Origin: Dryomyza anilis
Lineage: Eukaryota; Arthropoda; Insecta; Diptera; Dryomyzidae
Assembly: GCA_951804985.1 (NCBI GenBank)
Contig: OX638131.1
Location: 248,001 to 312,000, forward strand
Direction of reading: 5' to 3'
Length of the DNA: 64,000 nt
Both the position numbers and the translations under genes were made by a program. Under the pieces are notes generated by a model. The model worked only from the letters and a program-made list of their open reading frames with translations. It ran no database searches and had not been told where the DNA came from. This document shows, one piece after another, positions 19,583 to 31,724 of this stretch; the first letter of the stretch is position 1; each line of letters begins with the position of its first letter.

Positions 19583-21324
19583 ATGGACTCACAGGAAGCC
19601 AATGCGATTCCAGAGGACTCTGCAACCGCTTCCGAGTTTCACGACGCTGAATGTGAAATTGAAAATAACGATTACTACCAAGATGGAAATGAGCAGGAGG
19701 CAAACAAGCACAGTATTATTAACGACATATGCGCAGAATTAGAAACCAAGGAGCCAGACACCGCGGAGGACCCTGTTGGCCAGTCAACCCACAATGTTTC
19801 AGGCAATGCAGATGACATCAAAAAACACATCGAGGGTTTGGAAGAGTCGCAGCCGGTGTCAGGTGATATAGTCGACTACATGCAGGATAGGGAGTGGAAG
19901 CAGAACAAGAAACACATATTTATACTCAGCGAAGCAGGAAAACCCATTTTTTCGTTGCATGGCAATGAGAACGAATTGGCGTCGCTGTTTGGCATTATAC
20001 AGGCATTAGTTAGCTTCGTACAGGATGGACAGGATGCCATTACTTCTATACATGCGCGTGGAATAAAATTCGTGTTTCTCGTTAGAAATGCGCTCATATT
20101 GGTGGCTGCGTCACGCACTAATATGAGCGTTCAACAGTTACAGATGCAGCTAAGGTCACTATGTTCACATATTTTCTACCTATCAAGTGCTAAATATTAC
20201 CTTTTTTGTAGTGATGTCTATAACCAGATTTTGTCCACACTGACTTATTCGCACATGTCTAAAATATTCGAGAAACGTAAAAATTTCGATTTGCGTAGAC
20301 TACTTGCTGGTAGTGAGCGGTTTATATACCATCTGTTGGCAAATGACAGGAACAAAAAACGTGGTAATATCCATCCTTTTTGCCATGTTTGAACGCATTC
20401 ATCAATTTTTATTATTGACAGTTACAAATAATGTTTTTACATTTCTAACAAATTCTATTCGAGTTCTACCACTAAGTGCCACAGTTCGTTCCAACATCAC
20501 TGGAGCAATTCAAACTAACTGTTCCAAAATTAAAAATCTGGTTTTTGCTGTATTAATTGCTAACAATAAACTTATTGCATTGGTGCGAATGAAAAAGTAC
20601 TCTATACATGCAGCAGATCTAAGGCAATTCAAAAAAAAAAAAAAAAACAAACAATTTTTAAACTAATTTCCTAAATATTTTTAATTACAGATTGATTTTC
20701 AATCTTGTGGAATGCTCCGAGTCATTCAAAACTTCTGAAAATTGGACACCGATATGTTTGCCCAAGTTTGACATGAATGGTTATCTCCATGCACATGTTT
20801 CATACCTTTCAGAAGATTGTCAAGCATGCTTATTACTGTTATCTGTGGATCGAGATGCATTCTTTACCCTTTCCGATGCGAAAACCCGAATAACTGAGAA
20901 ATTGCGACGCACTCATTGTCTGGATGCTATCAGCGAACAGATGAATGCAAGCACTAACCTCAATTTAAATGCAATTGGAATACCGGAGCTGCGGCATTTT
21001 CTGTATAAACCGAAGGCAAGTTCGCAGTTGTTGTGTGCCCAGCTGAAGCCGCCCTGCAAAACCCTTTATGAGTTTGAACGTCTGGAGACAATATATTGTG
21101 ATTTGTTACATCGCATCCATTGCTCTTCACGTCCTCTGAAACTTATTTATGAAGTGAAGCAAAACGAGGTAGTATTGGCTTGGGTAACTGCAGCCTATGA
21201 GCTGTACGCCGTATTTGAACCTTTGGTTGACAAGAGTGCAGTCATCAAGTATGTAGATAAGCTTATAAAATGTATCGAAAAAGATTATGATGTTTATTTT
21301 ATCCGCACTCATCCAACATTTTAA
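19583..21324 (+). CDS. Mon1: Vacuolar fusion protein MON1 (SAND family)
   Basis: The predicted exons are 19583-20154, 20212-20363, 20422-20623 and 20691-21324, giving 519 codons plus TAA. After an acidic unstructured N-terminus of about 110 residues, the three longin domains follow: KHIFILSEAGKPIFS, the conserved RKNFDLRRLLAGSERF, FAVLIANNKLIALVRMKK, CLPKFDMNGYLHAHVSYL, ELRHFLYKPK and a C-terminal LAWVTAAYELYAVF block. With CCZ1, MON1 forms the guanine exchange factor that activates Rab7 during early-to-late endosome and autophagosome maturation. Introns 1 and 2 are 57 and 58 nt. Intron 3 (20624-20690) has a GC donor (CTAAG|GCAATT), which is required to keep the conserved reading DLRLIFNLVECSE. 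Intron 1 is a multiple of three and stop-free. Confidence 0.95.
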
Positions 21325-21611
21325 ATTAACTAAGAATTACGCAGTGATTGCAATTCAAAATCGTATTCACTCGTTTTAGGCTCGTCGCACATTTGAACGA
21401 GAATTTGTTTTTGAGCGGGTCATTGACTCGGTCATTTTTGAATTGAATAAAACACTGTTCAATGAAGTATTCACATCATCGTTCAAATGTCTGGCTGGCC
21501 ATATGATATCTTCTAACACCAGAAATGAAAGTTATAATATAAACAATAAAAGAAAATCCTGATTTAGATTTACCGTGATAATAAAGTGTAATAAATCTAT
21601 TGTATAATCAA
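21325..21611. other. Shared 3' region of convergent Mon1 and the acyltransferase gene
   Basis: The stop codons of two converging genes are only 287 bp apart. AATAAA at about 21545 (AACAATAAAAG) serves the plus strand. TTTATT was not clearly seen for the minus strand. Transcripts may overlap. Confidence 0.5.
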
Positions 21612-22726
21612 TTAAATTCCATTGGGCCAAGTGTGGCCATCAACGGTAGGAATGGTGCGCAACCAGAATGCGTTATCAGAAATTGTGAAGTTTAACTTCT
21701 CAAACATGCCGCAAGATGCTACGTTATCCTTATTGACTAAGGCCATAACATCATGGCCCAGTTCGCTAGCCAGGCGTTGGGCAATTGCACACGTCACTAA
21801 GCTGCCGAGACCTAATTGTTTGTGAGAGTCCTTTACTTGAAGGGCGCCCAAAAATCCGCCTTGCAAACTGAAAATTTAATTAAAAATAGCAATTAGATGT
21901 GTTCATAACGTATTCAAGCGACTGCTACACACCGCAAGCACCAGGCCACCAAATCGCCGCTACTCTCCTCGTAGACTCCAACGTTAATATTCCATGTGAT
22001 AAGACGCTGCAGTAGGAAAAGAGAACCCTGATGCCGATTCGGCCAGTGGTCATCTACAGTTCCTGCATCCTCCAACGTTAAAGCTCGCACAACGTATCCC
22101 GGAAGACAACTGTTGGAAGAAAAATCAACCCAATGATTCAACGGTATAATAATCTGACATACGGTATGCGCAACTTGGCTGCTTGGACTGCGGGCATGTA
22201 ATAAAGCACTGTCAAACTGTCATATTCTCTCAGTAACTTAAATCTGTCTACGACGCTAACCACCGCTGAACGATGCCGCTCAAGAAACGAACTGACTTTG
22301 TAGCCTGTTGACCAATTCAGTAAGGATAAGACTAGGCCCATGCGATCGTTGTCTTCGTCACATTTCAGTGAATTGACAAAAAGTTGATAGCGATCCTGCA
22401 AATTACAGAAAAAGGTAGTACTAAAAATTATGACTAAGGTATATACTCACCACAACCACAAATAGCCCATCCAAACGCCAGTCGTTGTTCAGCGTGTAGA
22501 TATGCAAATTGTCTAATTTCGGATCATTTTTCAGCCATCGGAGAAAGTTATCGAGCGTGTAGTAGCCAACGCAGTGCTTTGGCCAACTTTGCAGATACAA
22601 GTCACGCAACTCTTGCAATTCATTTAGGCACGTTATTGCTGTAAGACAACTTGGAGTTTGTTGTCGCAACATGTGGTCCCGATTTTCGGGCATTTTAAAT
22701 GAATCTTCTGTTTTGTTCGAACTCAA
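21612..22726 (-). CDS. Glycine N-acyltransferase-like protein (GNAT fold), paralogue 1
   Basis: The exons (minus) are 22451-22726, 22163-22395, 21933-22109 and 21612-21867. The introns are 55, 53 and 65 nt in phases 0, 2 and 2, and the product is 313 residues. The N-terminal half has YYTLDNFLRWLKN and IYTLNNDWRLDG. The C-terminal half has the FR47/GNAT core: WPNRHQGS, LVAWCLR, GALQVKDSHKQLGLGSLV (K-x-x-G-x-G acyl-CoA loop) and a VNKDNVASCGMFEKLNF segment typical of the family. Relatives transfer acyl groups from acyl-CoA to glycine or similar amines. The substrate here is unknown. Two in-frame ATGs (codons 1 and 12) are possible starts. I took the first. Confidence 0.88.
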
Positions 22727-22911
22727 TTATTACACTACGTCTATCTATTGCCAATTTTTTGTTTTTTTTAATTATTCTGTCATATTTTTTATCGCAGACA
22801 AAACTTATCGTTACAATCTAAATTGAGATTAGTTTCTAACAAATCTATGTCTAATTTTGCTAAAACGTCAACTTTTTTTTTGGAAAATGTAATAAAATAT
22901 TTTTATTCCTA

Positions 22912-23527
22912 CACCCAAAAAAAAAATGTGCTATTAATAAAAAATTGTGTTTAATATAACAAAACATCTTGTTAATTTACGTCCAAAGAGATATCTTGTT
23001 AATACAAAAACAATAGTTTGGTAAAACTTCAAGATATTTTAAATTGACGTACAACAAAGTGTTGTTAATATCAAGTGACATTCTGTTATATATAAATGAA
23101 AATTTACTTATAATAACAAGATTATCAAGTCACTTAAAAAATAATTCACGTTGGAATAATAACGCTATTCTTTCAATTTATTATATTGAATAAAAATCAT
23201 ACTTTTCATTTCTAGAATTTATTTAGTAAATTTTAAAATACAGTCATGAAACTATAGCTCTATAGAGCTCTTAACTTTTCGAACTATCCGGGTAGTTCTT
23301 TTGTTTGTTTCGTCTGACCGTTTGTTCATATGTCTATTCGTCTGTTTGATATTACGCGTATTTTAACTACCCAGGTAATACACGGGCTTTCGAGCGTCCG
23401 GGAACCCAGAAATACTCGTAATCGAGAGCTCTGGATGAAACAACCTCTGTAAAATTTGCATTCATGTTTTTAAGAGTAATTTAACAAAGCTGATCTTGTT
23501 AATACTACAACAATATTTTTTTGGGTG
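22912..23527. mobile_element. MITE, CACCCAAAAAAA termini, TA duplication
   Basis: CACCCAAAAAAA at 22912 faces TTTTTTTGGGTG ending at 23527, flanked by TA on both sides (22910-22911 and 23528-23529). Subterminal ATCTTGTTAATA motifs repeat inside. The central part (23250-23440) contains GAACTATCCGGGTAGTTC, a palindrome, and nearby TTTCGAGCGTCCGG. The element is 616 bp with no transposase. Confidence 0.75.
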
Positions 23528-24054
23528 TATGATAACACTGTACATCACTAAAATTCGAACTAGATTTTTGGCTTTGCTTTGATTTCTTGGTTCTTTATAA
23601 TCAGTGGACCACAAATTTAGTATAAACAAAGAGTACACGTAGTAAAGAGGTTGTCATCTGATTTTGTTGGAGTTCGATTGTCCGTTTCTAAGTTTGTATC
23701 TCAATGTTTTACCACAAGTTTCAATCGATCTTTTATAACCAAAACCCTTCAAAGAATGCGTATACAATTTAACAACACATTAAGTTCTGCCTGGAGGAGA
23801 ACGAAAACCCACTCAACTCAGCTAAATCGATATCAGAAAATGAATAATGAAGTTTCTTACTGATACTAGGCTTGGCATAGAATAACACAGGATTAAATAT
23901 TCCAAACATAGGGGAGAAATTGGTCCAACGTGCGAAGCCAAATAAATCTTACTATACTGAGAGCAAAGAAGAAAGGCCACTTGGTCTCCTGGTGACCTTG
24001 AAAAATACAAAAACCAATGCACCTACCGAGCAAACTGAATTGGATTACTTCAAA
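23528..24054. other. Intergenic sequence
   Basis: No supported gene. The 70-codon ORF at 23651-23863 is Ser/Thr/Arg-rich and unrecognised. AGGCCACTTGGTCTCCTGGT (23975) weakly resembles AAAGGTCGCTCAGACTTGGT (24199), hinting at a diverged local repeat. Confidence 0.3.
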
Positions 24055-24115
24055 CAGACATGATAATCGATTGATTACGAACTTTAACAATTACCGGTTA
24101 CCGAATTATGATCAA
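24055..24115 (-). repeat. Core fragment of the ACCGGTTACCG MITE family
   Basis: CATGATAATCGATTGATTAC plus AACAATTACCGGTTACCGAA match the core of the element at 18527-18725. The ends are not preserved. Confidence 0.55.
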
Positions 24116-25555
24116 ATGAAAAATTCATGCACACACATTACCGACGGAAGCGAATAAAAAAGAATTTCATTCCTATTATTTTGGCTAAAATGGAGGACAA
24201 AAGGTCGCTCAGACTTGGTGACCTTGAGAACTAAAATGCTACATCTACTTACAAGCCGACCTTTTCGATACGCTGAAGGCCTTGCCCAGTTTTCGGAATT
24301 TTAAATACATTACCAAAATAAATTCCAGAGGACTGTTTTGATTGTCTGATCGTGTATCAGTAAGTTGATTCCAACTGTGAGTTAATTGGTTATAATTTTT
24401 TTTTGTTGCCAAAATAAAGGGGTAGATATTAATTTTATTCTGCAGGTAAAGTGAACATTAGTCTATGATTTAGGCATGTATTACTTCGTAGAATTACTTA
24501 ATTATTAAGTAATTTATCCAGCTTATTTGGTTGATCCATTGACACAGTCAAGCGGAACTAGCGTTAACTCACTTCTCACTCATAACGTTAACTCGTTCGT
24601 TGCACGTGATATGTGATATTATGGAATTCAAATCGTTGAACAATTAAAATGTCTGATCAATCTCATATTCTTGCTAGGCAGATACATTTATGTATATTTA
24701 AAGTTTATATGAGTTATATAATTATAATACTTCTGTTCCCACTATTGTATAGGTATATATTGTATACATATACAATTTGTAATCATTTGGATTGAAAAGA
24801 ATAAATTAATTAAAAAAAGATAGTGATGTTGATTTAAAAAATATCTTCTACCAAATATATGGAAATATTATTTATTCACAATTTTTATCAAAGCATAAAT
24901 ATGAACAGAGTGATTTTTAAATTCTTTTTAGAATTGTTGGCAAAAAATTTGTAATGATCACAAATCAATGTAACGCTGTATGTAAAATATCTGGTACTCG
25001 TTATTAAGCTCATTGATACTTCGGATACGTTTAATATGTATACAAGAAGACAATTCACACAAAGTTTTAGGTTTATGGTATTGGCTACTAGTGTAAATAA
25101 AACTTCTACTTAAATAAAAACATGGATTGAATCCGACATTTACCCGAGTGGATTAATACGATATCTAATCAGTATTTTTGTTTCATAAGTGTCACATCAG
25201 GTTTCATTAAGTAGACTTTAGATCAGTATTTTTTATGAAGGTTGTATCAGGTTGTCTTACGTGGTTGAAATGAGGATCGACCCTGATCATTATCATTTCA
25301 GGTGGCCTTTGGTAGGGATGCCTTATTGTATTCTGATCAGGAACGGATGCCAAATAAAGCCAACCTTAACCAATTTCCACTCGGGAATAACTTAAAACAC
25401 ATACACTTAAGAGAAAAGTTTTGAAACATGTTCTTTTACTTAGGCTGTACCTAGACTGTTCCTATAAATGAGTAACGAATATTATCTGGTTTGCACTCAA
25501 CACTTGTTATCTTACGCCATATTCGCCAGCCGTTGCTGACCAGTAACAAGTTATT
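24116..25555. other. Intergenic AT-rich sequence
   Basis: No supported gene. A patch at 25200-25390 (TGATCAGGAACGGATGCC and TGATCATTATCATTTCAGG) contains several TGATCA/ATGATC motifs but is not recognised. Confidence 0.3.
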
Positions 25556-26575
25556 AATTATACCCTACACTAAGAGTGAAAGGGTACACTAAGAAAACAG
25601 AATGTTTATGAGAGTGTGACTGCAACTAAAATACTACTCGCTTTAACAATTCCAATATGCAAGTTTAAATAATTTGTAAACATCACATATTTTGTATTAT
25701 TTGTGAGATATTTCTTATAAACATCACGAAAAATTTTATAATTGTTGTAGATTCACTGCAACTACTAGAGAAATAGGTAGCATTGCTGCAAATATTCACA
25801 TATTTCACAGATATTAATGCGTTTGTAGCAAAACAATTAATATTTTCTAAATATCACAAAAAGTGTCAAATATTTGACTTGAATAATTTGCAATGATGTT
25901 TAAAGCTCTAATACTTTTCAACCATCTTTCGTTTTCGTAGTGTATATTCCGTTTGGTACACCCAGAACGAATCATATCCGGTATGGAAAAGTATATATAT
26001 TCTTGATCAGCATGACCTCCTGAGTCGATTTAGCGATGTCCGTCTGTTGAAATCACTAGTACTGAAACAATTTAAGACTGATATCAATGAAACTCCTAAT
26101 TTAAATTGCATATATACCTACGCTATATTAGCGTGATCGGTCTATTGCGACCTGTGAACCGACCACTTATGTTCAAATACCTCATAAAAAATTTACATCT
26201 ACAGATGAATTTTGTTTTATACGGGGTTAAATTAACTTTTTTGTTCAAATATATATTGAATTTATGTTCAAATACATGAAAAACATATTTTTCCACGAAC
26301 AGACTTGTGGTTCCCAAACAAAAAATTAGAATTTCGGTGCACCTACCCATTTGTACATATGGATATCAAATGAAAGGAAATTCTTCAGCGATTGAAATTT
26401 TATAGTTATTTTCAGGATTCGTATACCCTGGTAACCTATGCACCACTTTAAATGATATTCGCTCACATTATCACATATGTGTAGGGTGTTTTTAGTCGGC
26501 TTAGACCGACTATAACATTCATAATTCTTACACCAACTATCGTCACACCAACTATCACAATTTCCCTGCTTCAAA
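25556..26575 (+). repeat. Dispersed element, copy 1, with a nested MITE
   Basis: It begins TATACCCTACACTAAG with GTGAAAGGGTA, continues with AAGTATATATATTCTTGATC, CTTCAGCGATTGAAA and TCGTATACCCTGG, and ends GTCGGCTTAGACCGACTATA. The same series occurs at 39641-40195. The ends contain an inverted TAGTCGG…CCGACTA palindrome. There is no coding capacity; the class is unknown. It is interrupted by the MITE at 25587-25942. Confidence 0.75.
25587..25942 (+). mobile_element. MITE, CACTAAGAAAACAG termini, nested insertion
   Basis: The 356-bp element has ends CACTAAGAAAACAG and CGTTTTCGTAGTG, and TA on both sides (25585-25586 and 25943-25944). The host repeat's uninterrupted version, GGGTATATTC, is at 39657-39666, proving insertion with TA duplication. 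An inverted second copy is at 50539-50928. Confidence 0.85.
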
Positions 26576-27049
26576 ATGTCCCATGTGACCTAACCTAACT
26601 GGTTTTTAAATTCATTTACATCACTATTAGGCATGTGTTAGATAGATGTATATTAAGTCCACAGAGAGAAACAATAAACAAGTAGAATGTATGGCTATCG
26701 AATTAATATGCGAACATGCTAAGCACTCAGCTGAAACATTTAGTAAAACTAACCAAATATATTTTATTTCAATCAGTTTATCAATTAATCAAATCAAACC
26801 CAGTTAATAAAATCCAAAACCTTAAAGTTATATTATTGTTTATCATGTTCGCGTTATTTGGTATACCATTCAGATTTTTGAAAATGTATTCAATTAGTTT
26901 TACTTCCACAACGACGATATTTTATTAGCACAATGTCAATAGTATCAATATATAATATAAATTGTTTTATTATCATGATATTAATACGCATGCGTTGAAT
27001 TTCATTCTGCTATTTTGTTGCAGATAGCGGAATCGCAATGTGTTTATTG
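26576..27049. other. Intergenic sequence with a MITE end
   Basis: No supported gene. At 26893-26923 TTTTACTTCCACAACGACG matches the right end of the 13838-14103 family. Confidence 0.35.
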
Positions 27050-27051
27050 TA

Positions 27052-27521
27052 CACTCAGAAAACAGTTTTCAAATACACATTAAGGCAATTGTCTTGAAAT
27101 AGAGAAATGTAAAGTTTTACTTATTTTAAGAAAACTTTTTTCTTTAAAAACTCCTAAAGTTTCACTTACAGAAAAATGATTCGTTGCGGTAACCAACTAA
27201 ATTGCCCTATCGACTTCTTCGGTTGCGGCAACAACTGATGAAGTATTGCAACAACCTCGTAATTTGGTTGTGGCAATGAGAAAGTTGAGACAACATCGTA
27301 CTCAGTTGCCGTAACAAATGCACGAAGGTCAATTTTGGCCGAATGAAAATATAATCCTGAGGTTACGGCAACCGAACGTGCAGTTGCGCGGATTAACATT
27401 TCGGTTATAGTAAAATAAGCTACGTTCATTTGAATGACATGAGGTTACAACAAACGTATTTCGGTTGCAGCGATGAAACGTTGGTTCATTAACCTCATGC
27501 CAAAAGAGGATTTTCTGTGTG
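27052..27521. mobile_element. MITE, CACTCAGAAAACAG termini, GGTTGC-rich interior
   Basis: The left end CACTCAGAAAACAG and the right end TTTTCTGTGTG are flanked by TA (27050-27051 and 27522-27523). The interior has several GGTTGC/GCAACC motifs in both orientations. A related but diverged copy lies at 46795-47093, sharing ACCTCATGCCAAA near its right end. Insertion is about 150 bp upstream of the second acyltransferase gene, so it could affect its promoter. Confidence 0.65.
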
Positions 27522-27677
27522 TACGGAAAATTTTCCCTTACCTGATTTTAATTTCCTTATTATGAAACAATTTTCTGCGTGTAAGTTCTAACCCACAATC
27601 AACTGACTTATGGTTTGGTCTGAAAAGTATTAGGTTTCTTGCTGATTCATTTTGTGGAGAGTGTTTAGTGCGAAATC

Positions 27678-28924
27678 ATGTCGTCGACAGAAGATTGCCT
27701 CACGGAGATACCGCGCGTAGAGTGGCCCGATTTGCGCGATCTCTACGTCAAACAAAAGATTCAATCCTCAGCATTTTCAATGCTGCAGACTTTTATAAAA
27801 TGGGTAGAAAAGTGTCCTGAGCTTAAGATCTATGTGTATGCATTAAATGACAATTGGAGAAATGATGGAACATTCGTAGTGAAAGTAAGTTGTAATTTAT
27901 TTTTGATCATATCATACAAGAAAACACTTGTTTTGTTCATGAATATTCACAATTCTCTCTTTTATATTCTTTTCGTCTGCTTTTGGCAATCATCGTAAAC
28001 ATTCAGGAACACACAAATATTTTTTGTAACACACTTAGCGATAATCACGATCGTCTCGTCCGTGCACTAAATGTTTTGAACAACCACTGCGATTCACCGT
28101 ATATGTTGGCAGGTTTTCCAGAACACTTGGTATCGGCGATCGAACGTCATTTCCTTGATACTGGCTTTGCACTCGAGGACATTCATAAGGAAGGCACAGT
28201 TTGGTACCACATTCCATCAGAGCAGGTTGATAAGTTTATTATTGAGTGAGTATGTTAAATTCAAGGATGCAAAATTAAACTAATAACGGTTTCGATACTT
28301 TTTGAAAAACCGTTTTAAAATTTATAAAAACCGATAACTGCTCAGTTTAACGGTTCTTGTTACGGCTTCGGGTTGAAAAACGAAACGATTTTAAATGGAT
28401 ATTGGTTTCGGTTTCACTCTTTGGTTGCATTATCTGAAATTTGTTTTCACAACATACATATTTTAGTCCACCACCTGGCGTTTCACTGGGTCCTCTTAAA
28501 CAATGCCATGCCGAAAAAGTGAACAATATTTGGCCGCATCGTTCGCCGGGCTCTATTGAATTTGTGGAACTTCTGATACGTTTAAATGATAACGTGGGTG
28601 CGTTCGATCAAAATAACCAACTGATTGCTTGGTGTTTACAGTAATTACACATTAAACGCATTCATTTTTTTTATTAACACTGATGTTCTTAGACTTCCAC
28701 TAGGATCTTTGGGTCTTCTGCAGGTAGAGGAAAATCATAAACGAAGAGGACTTGGTAACTTGTTGGTTCGTAATATGGCCAAAAAGCTTAGAGCACGTAA
28801 CATGGAGGTGATGGCGCCAGTTGTATTCAAAAATGTGGCATCGCGTTCCATGTTTGAGAAACTGGGCGGACGTGTTGTGGACCAAGCTTACTGGGCAATG
28901 AAGCCAGCGCCAAAGACAACATAG
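27678..28924 (+). CDS. Glycine N-acyltransferase-like protein (GNAT fold), paralogue 2
   Basis: The exons are 27678-27884, 28007-28245, 28467-28640 and 28693-28924, giving 283 residues. The intron phases 0, 2 and 2 match paralogue 1. It conserves the same order of blocks: MLQTFIKWVEKCPELKIYV, YALNDNWRNDGTF, NIWPHRSPGS, LIAWCLQ, GSLGLLQVEENHKRRGLGNLL (K-x-x-G-x-G acyl-CoA loop) and VFKNVASRSMFEKLGG. It should catalyse acyl-CoA-dependent N-acylation of a small amine or amino acid. The substrate cannot be read from sequence. Introns 1 and 2 are longer (122 and 221 nt). The start ATCATGTCG follows GTGCGAA. Paralogue 1 lies 5 kb away in opposite orientation. Confidence 0.9.
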
Positions 28925-29195
28925 AAAATTATAGGATAGTCTTACTTCCATTATAGTTAAAGTGTATACAAGAAAATCCATCTAGGACATCGAGAAATAA
29001 AATCTATTCGTCAATTTGGTACTATTAAAATATACGCAAATTAATATATTTCGATTTTAAATTTCTTGTGCTTGCTGAGTTAGAGGTCGTAAAGGCCTAA
29101 TTTTCATAACCTCTAATCATATACTCCATTTTTAAACATATCTCATATCACAGCGGAGGTGAGTTTGGTTCACAAAAGGAAAAAGATCAAAATAA
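28925..29195. other. 3' flank of paralogue 2
   Basis: AATAAA at 28996 (GAAATAAAATC) is a good polyadenylation signal 72 nt past the stop. Nothing else is seen. Confidence 0.5.
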
Positions 29196-29199
29196 AGTT

Positions 29200-29492
29200 T
29201 ACCCAGTAGAAAATACCATTAATGCCTTAAATGCATTAATGATCTCGCAATGTCAGATCCAGACCATCGATGACTGATAGCATTTTCGTCCTGCAAAACA
29301 TTTATGACATTTTCATTTCACCATTTCATGCATGACATACCATTAACAATATCATGCACGTCATTCATTGCACCAGCATCGATGAATGTCTGATAAAGTC
29401 ATTCATGTCAAAGACATTTCATCAAGGGTACCTTTAATGCTTGTCTTATTTGATTGATGATTTCTGCGAATGATGTCAATACCTGCTGGGAT
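29200..29492. repeat. Inverted-repeat element rich in CATTAATG/TCATGACAT
   Basis: It is bounded by TACCCAGTAGAAAATACC and TACCTGCTGGGATATTT. The interior alternates ATGACAT, CATTCAT and GATGAATG motifs. A sequence of similar texture lies at 35810-36000 (GTCATCAATGATGAATCG). No ORF. Confidence 0.45.
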
Positions 29493-29970
29493 ATTTTACA
29501 GTTGAAATCTTGTTTGTCTTTAAAACATTTTCTAACTGGGAATTGCTATTTCCTTAACCTTGTACACTTAAATTTCAATATATTCATGTTTTTGTAATAT
29601 CATTTATTGGATTAATGTTTTATGAAATTTGATTAAATGCATTACTTTTAAATGCCCAAAAATATTTAAGGACTTTTTTTTCAAAAGAAAAGGCTTTTAG
29701 AAAAACTTTAAATTTTTTAAATCGATCAGTTCCTGATCGACTTATTTCCGAGTTTTGGGTTTCTTTAAGAGTTTTGGTCGTCATATAAGTCTGAAAATAC
29801 TAAACATTAGTATTCGCAACCAAAATATTACATTAATTGGCGAGATCGCCTTACAAGCCCAATTTTCCTATACGAATTTACGATTAGGATATATCTCAAA
29901 AAGCAACGGCGCATATTCATAAACCATTTAAAGTCGACTTTAAAATAAAAATAATGAAACAATTATACAC

Positions 29971-30119
29971 GCTAGAAGTATTAGATTTCTTGTTCTTCTT
30001 AGGCGTCCCGTGCTTCTGTCAAACGCCTGAAGATGATACTGTCAAACGTCCCGTGCTTATGTCAAAATGTTATATGGGATAAGAAAGTTTTGTGAGAGGT
30101 GTTCTGGGATACTTCTACC
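29971..30119. repeat. Short inverted-repeat element, copy 2
   Basis: This is the second copy of the element at 4051-4179. It contains an extra TATATGGGATAAGAAAG block of about 20 bp relative to copy 1. Confidence 0.65.
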
Positions 30120-31724
30120 TTGTCAAATTGTCTAATTGTCAAAAAACTAGACTTTAATTTAAAGTTGACTGTAAATTGTCTATTAATTTGAAATGAAAAT
30201 GCATATTATATGTTCATATTAAAAAAATGTTTGCAGCACATATTCTGTAGCTCAGACCTCTCCCAGTATGGATATAAAAACGTTTATCCAAAATCAATTC
30301 ATTTAAATGTTTTATTTCCATTTAAATGGCTGAGAAAACATTGAGTAACAATATGAAAATGGCTGTACGATATTATTTCGTTAACAGCTTTTATTCGCAT
30401 TTAAATAAATTTGATTGATTTTTTAAATTTCTCATAATATTTTAAAAATTAATTTAAATTTATTTAAATGTGAATAAAGGCTGTAAACGAATTAATATCG
30501 TTCAACCATTTTCAAATTGTTACTCAATGTAGTCTCAGCCATGATCTACATCCAACTTTTTTCAAATGTTCGACCATTTCAAATGCAAAAAAATCTTTAA
30601 CGAATTGATCCAGAAAAAAGGGGAAACACGAGTACGTTAAGAAAATATAGGATTTTCTCATGGGTTCAGAAGTTATGTATAAAAATGTTGTACAACGTTA
30701 AACATTTTGTATGAACATTTTTTTTTTCAATTCAATATTTATTTTTCTTATTTTTAAAATTGAATTGAATTGCAGTTTATTTTTTTTTGCCTATTAAAAT
30801 GTATTGGCATGTTTTCCAGAAAAGAGAGTATTATTTAATAACAAAAATATACACCAACTGTCCTTATTGATTCAGACCCTTATTTCATTTCAAATTGTTA
30901 TTAATAAAAAATTATATTTAAAAAACACATTATAATGTAATACTTAAAGAAAAGGAATTTGTCTGAAATTCGTGTAACGGATTTCTTTTAATTAAATAAA
31001 CCAAAAATGACGACAGAATATCGCTGTAATTTTGACGCTTTTTTTGACGAAACAAAAAGTAAGAGAGATATTAATTATATTTTTATTTCAAAAATGTATT
31101 TATTGCAAAAAATATATAATGAAATTTACGAACAAAAACATTTTTGAACTATGTTTAAAATTGCTAAAATAAAGTGTTTAAAAATAAAAAAATCTCGAAA
31201 AAGAAAATTACAAAAAAAATGTTCTTTGGGCGTCATTAAATAACAAAAGATTAATAAAAAGGAGATAGGCTTTTACATTTTGTGCTATTATCTCAACAAC
31301 TATAGAAAACTCCATTTTGAGAAATGTGAGACAAAATGGATTAATGCTTTCGGTTTAAACCGTATATGCTACACCCTGTAATTTTTACACACACACGGAT
31401 CGAAAAGATTTGTTTGAATATGTTTGAATGTAATTAAAAAGTAATACGAAATTACCATTCATGTATTAGGAATGAAGTGTAATTAAATTATAATCGAAAT
31501 TGAATTTATTTTTGTTCACGTGTAAACATTATTATATTGTCCAGCAGAATCTGTCAAATTTACCATAAATATGTTACAATACCAACATAAAATTTTGATT
31601 GCATTTGAATAAACTATTTCTTGTCAATTTACTTGGTTAAAACTATGTTTCGAAACACAGAAAATGCTAATCAAATCTAAATACAACGTATGTTCGCTGC
31701 ACTCGTCTTAATTCGATAATTTAT
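30120..31724. other. AT-rich desert with a palindromic stretch
   Basis: No gene seen. At 30290-30560, TTTAAATGGCTGAGAAAACA with GTAACAATATGAAAATGGCT is answered in inverted form by AACCATTTTCAAATTGTTAC with TAGTCTCAGCCATG, forming a hairpin-like element of about 250 bp. At 31390-31640 a further AT-rich segment is unrecognised. Confidence 0.4.
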
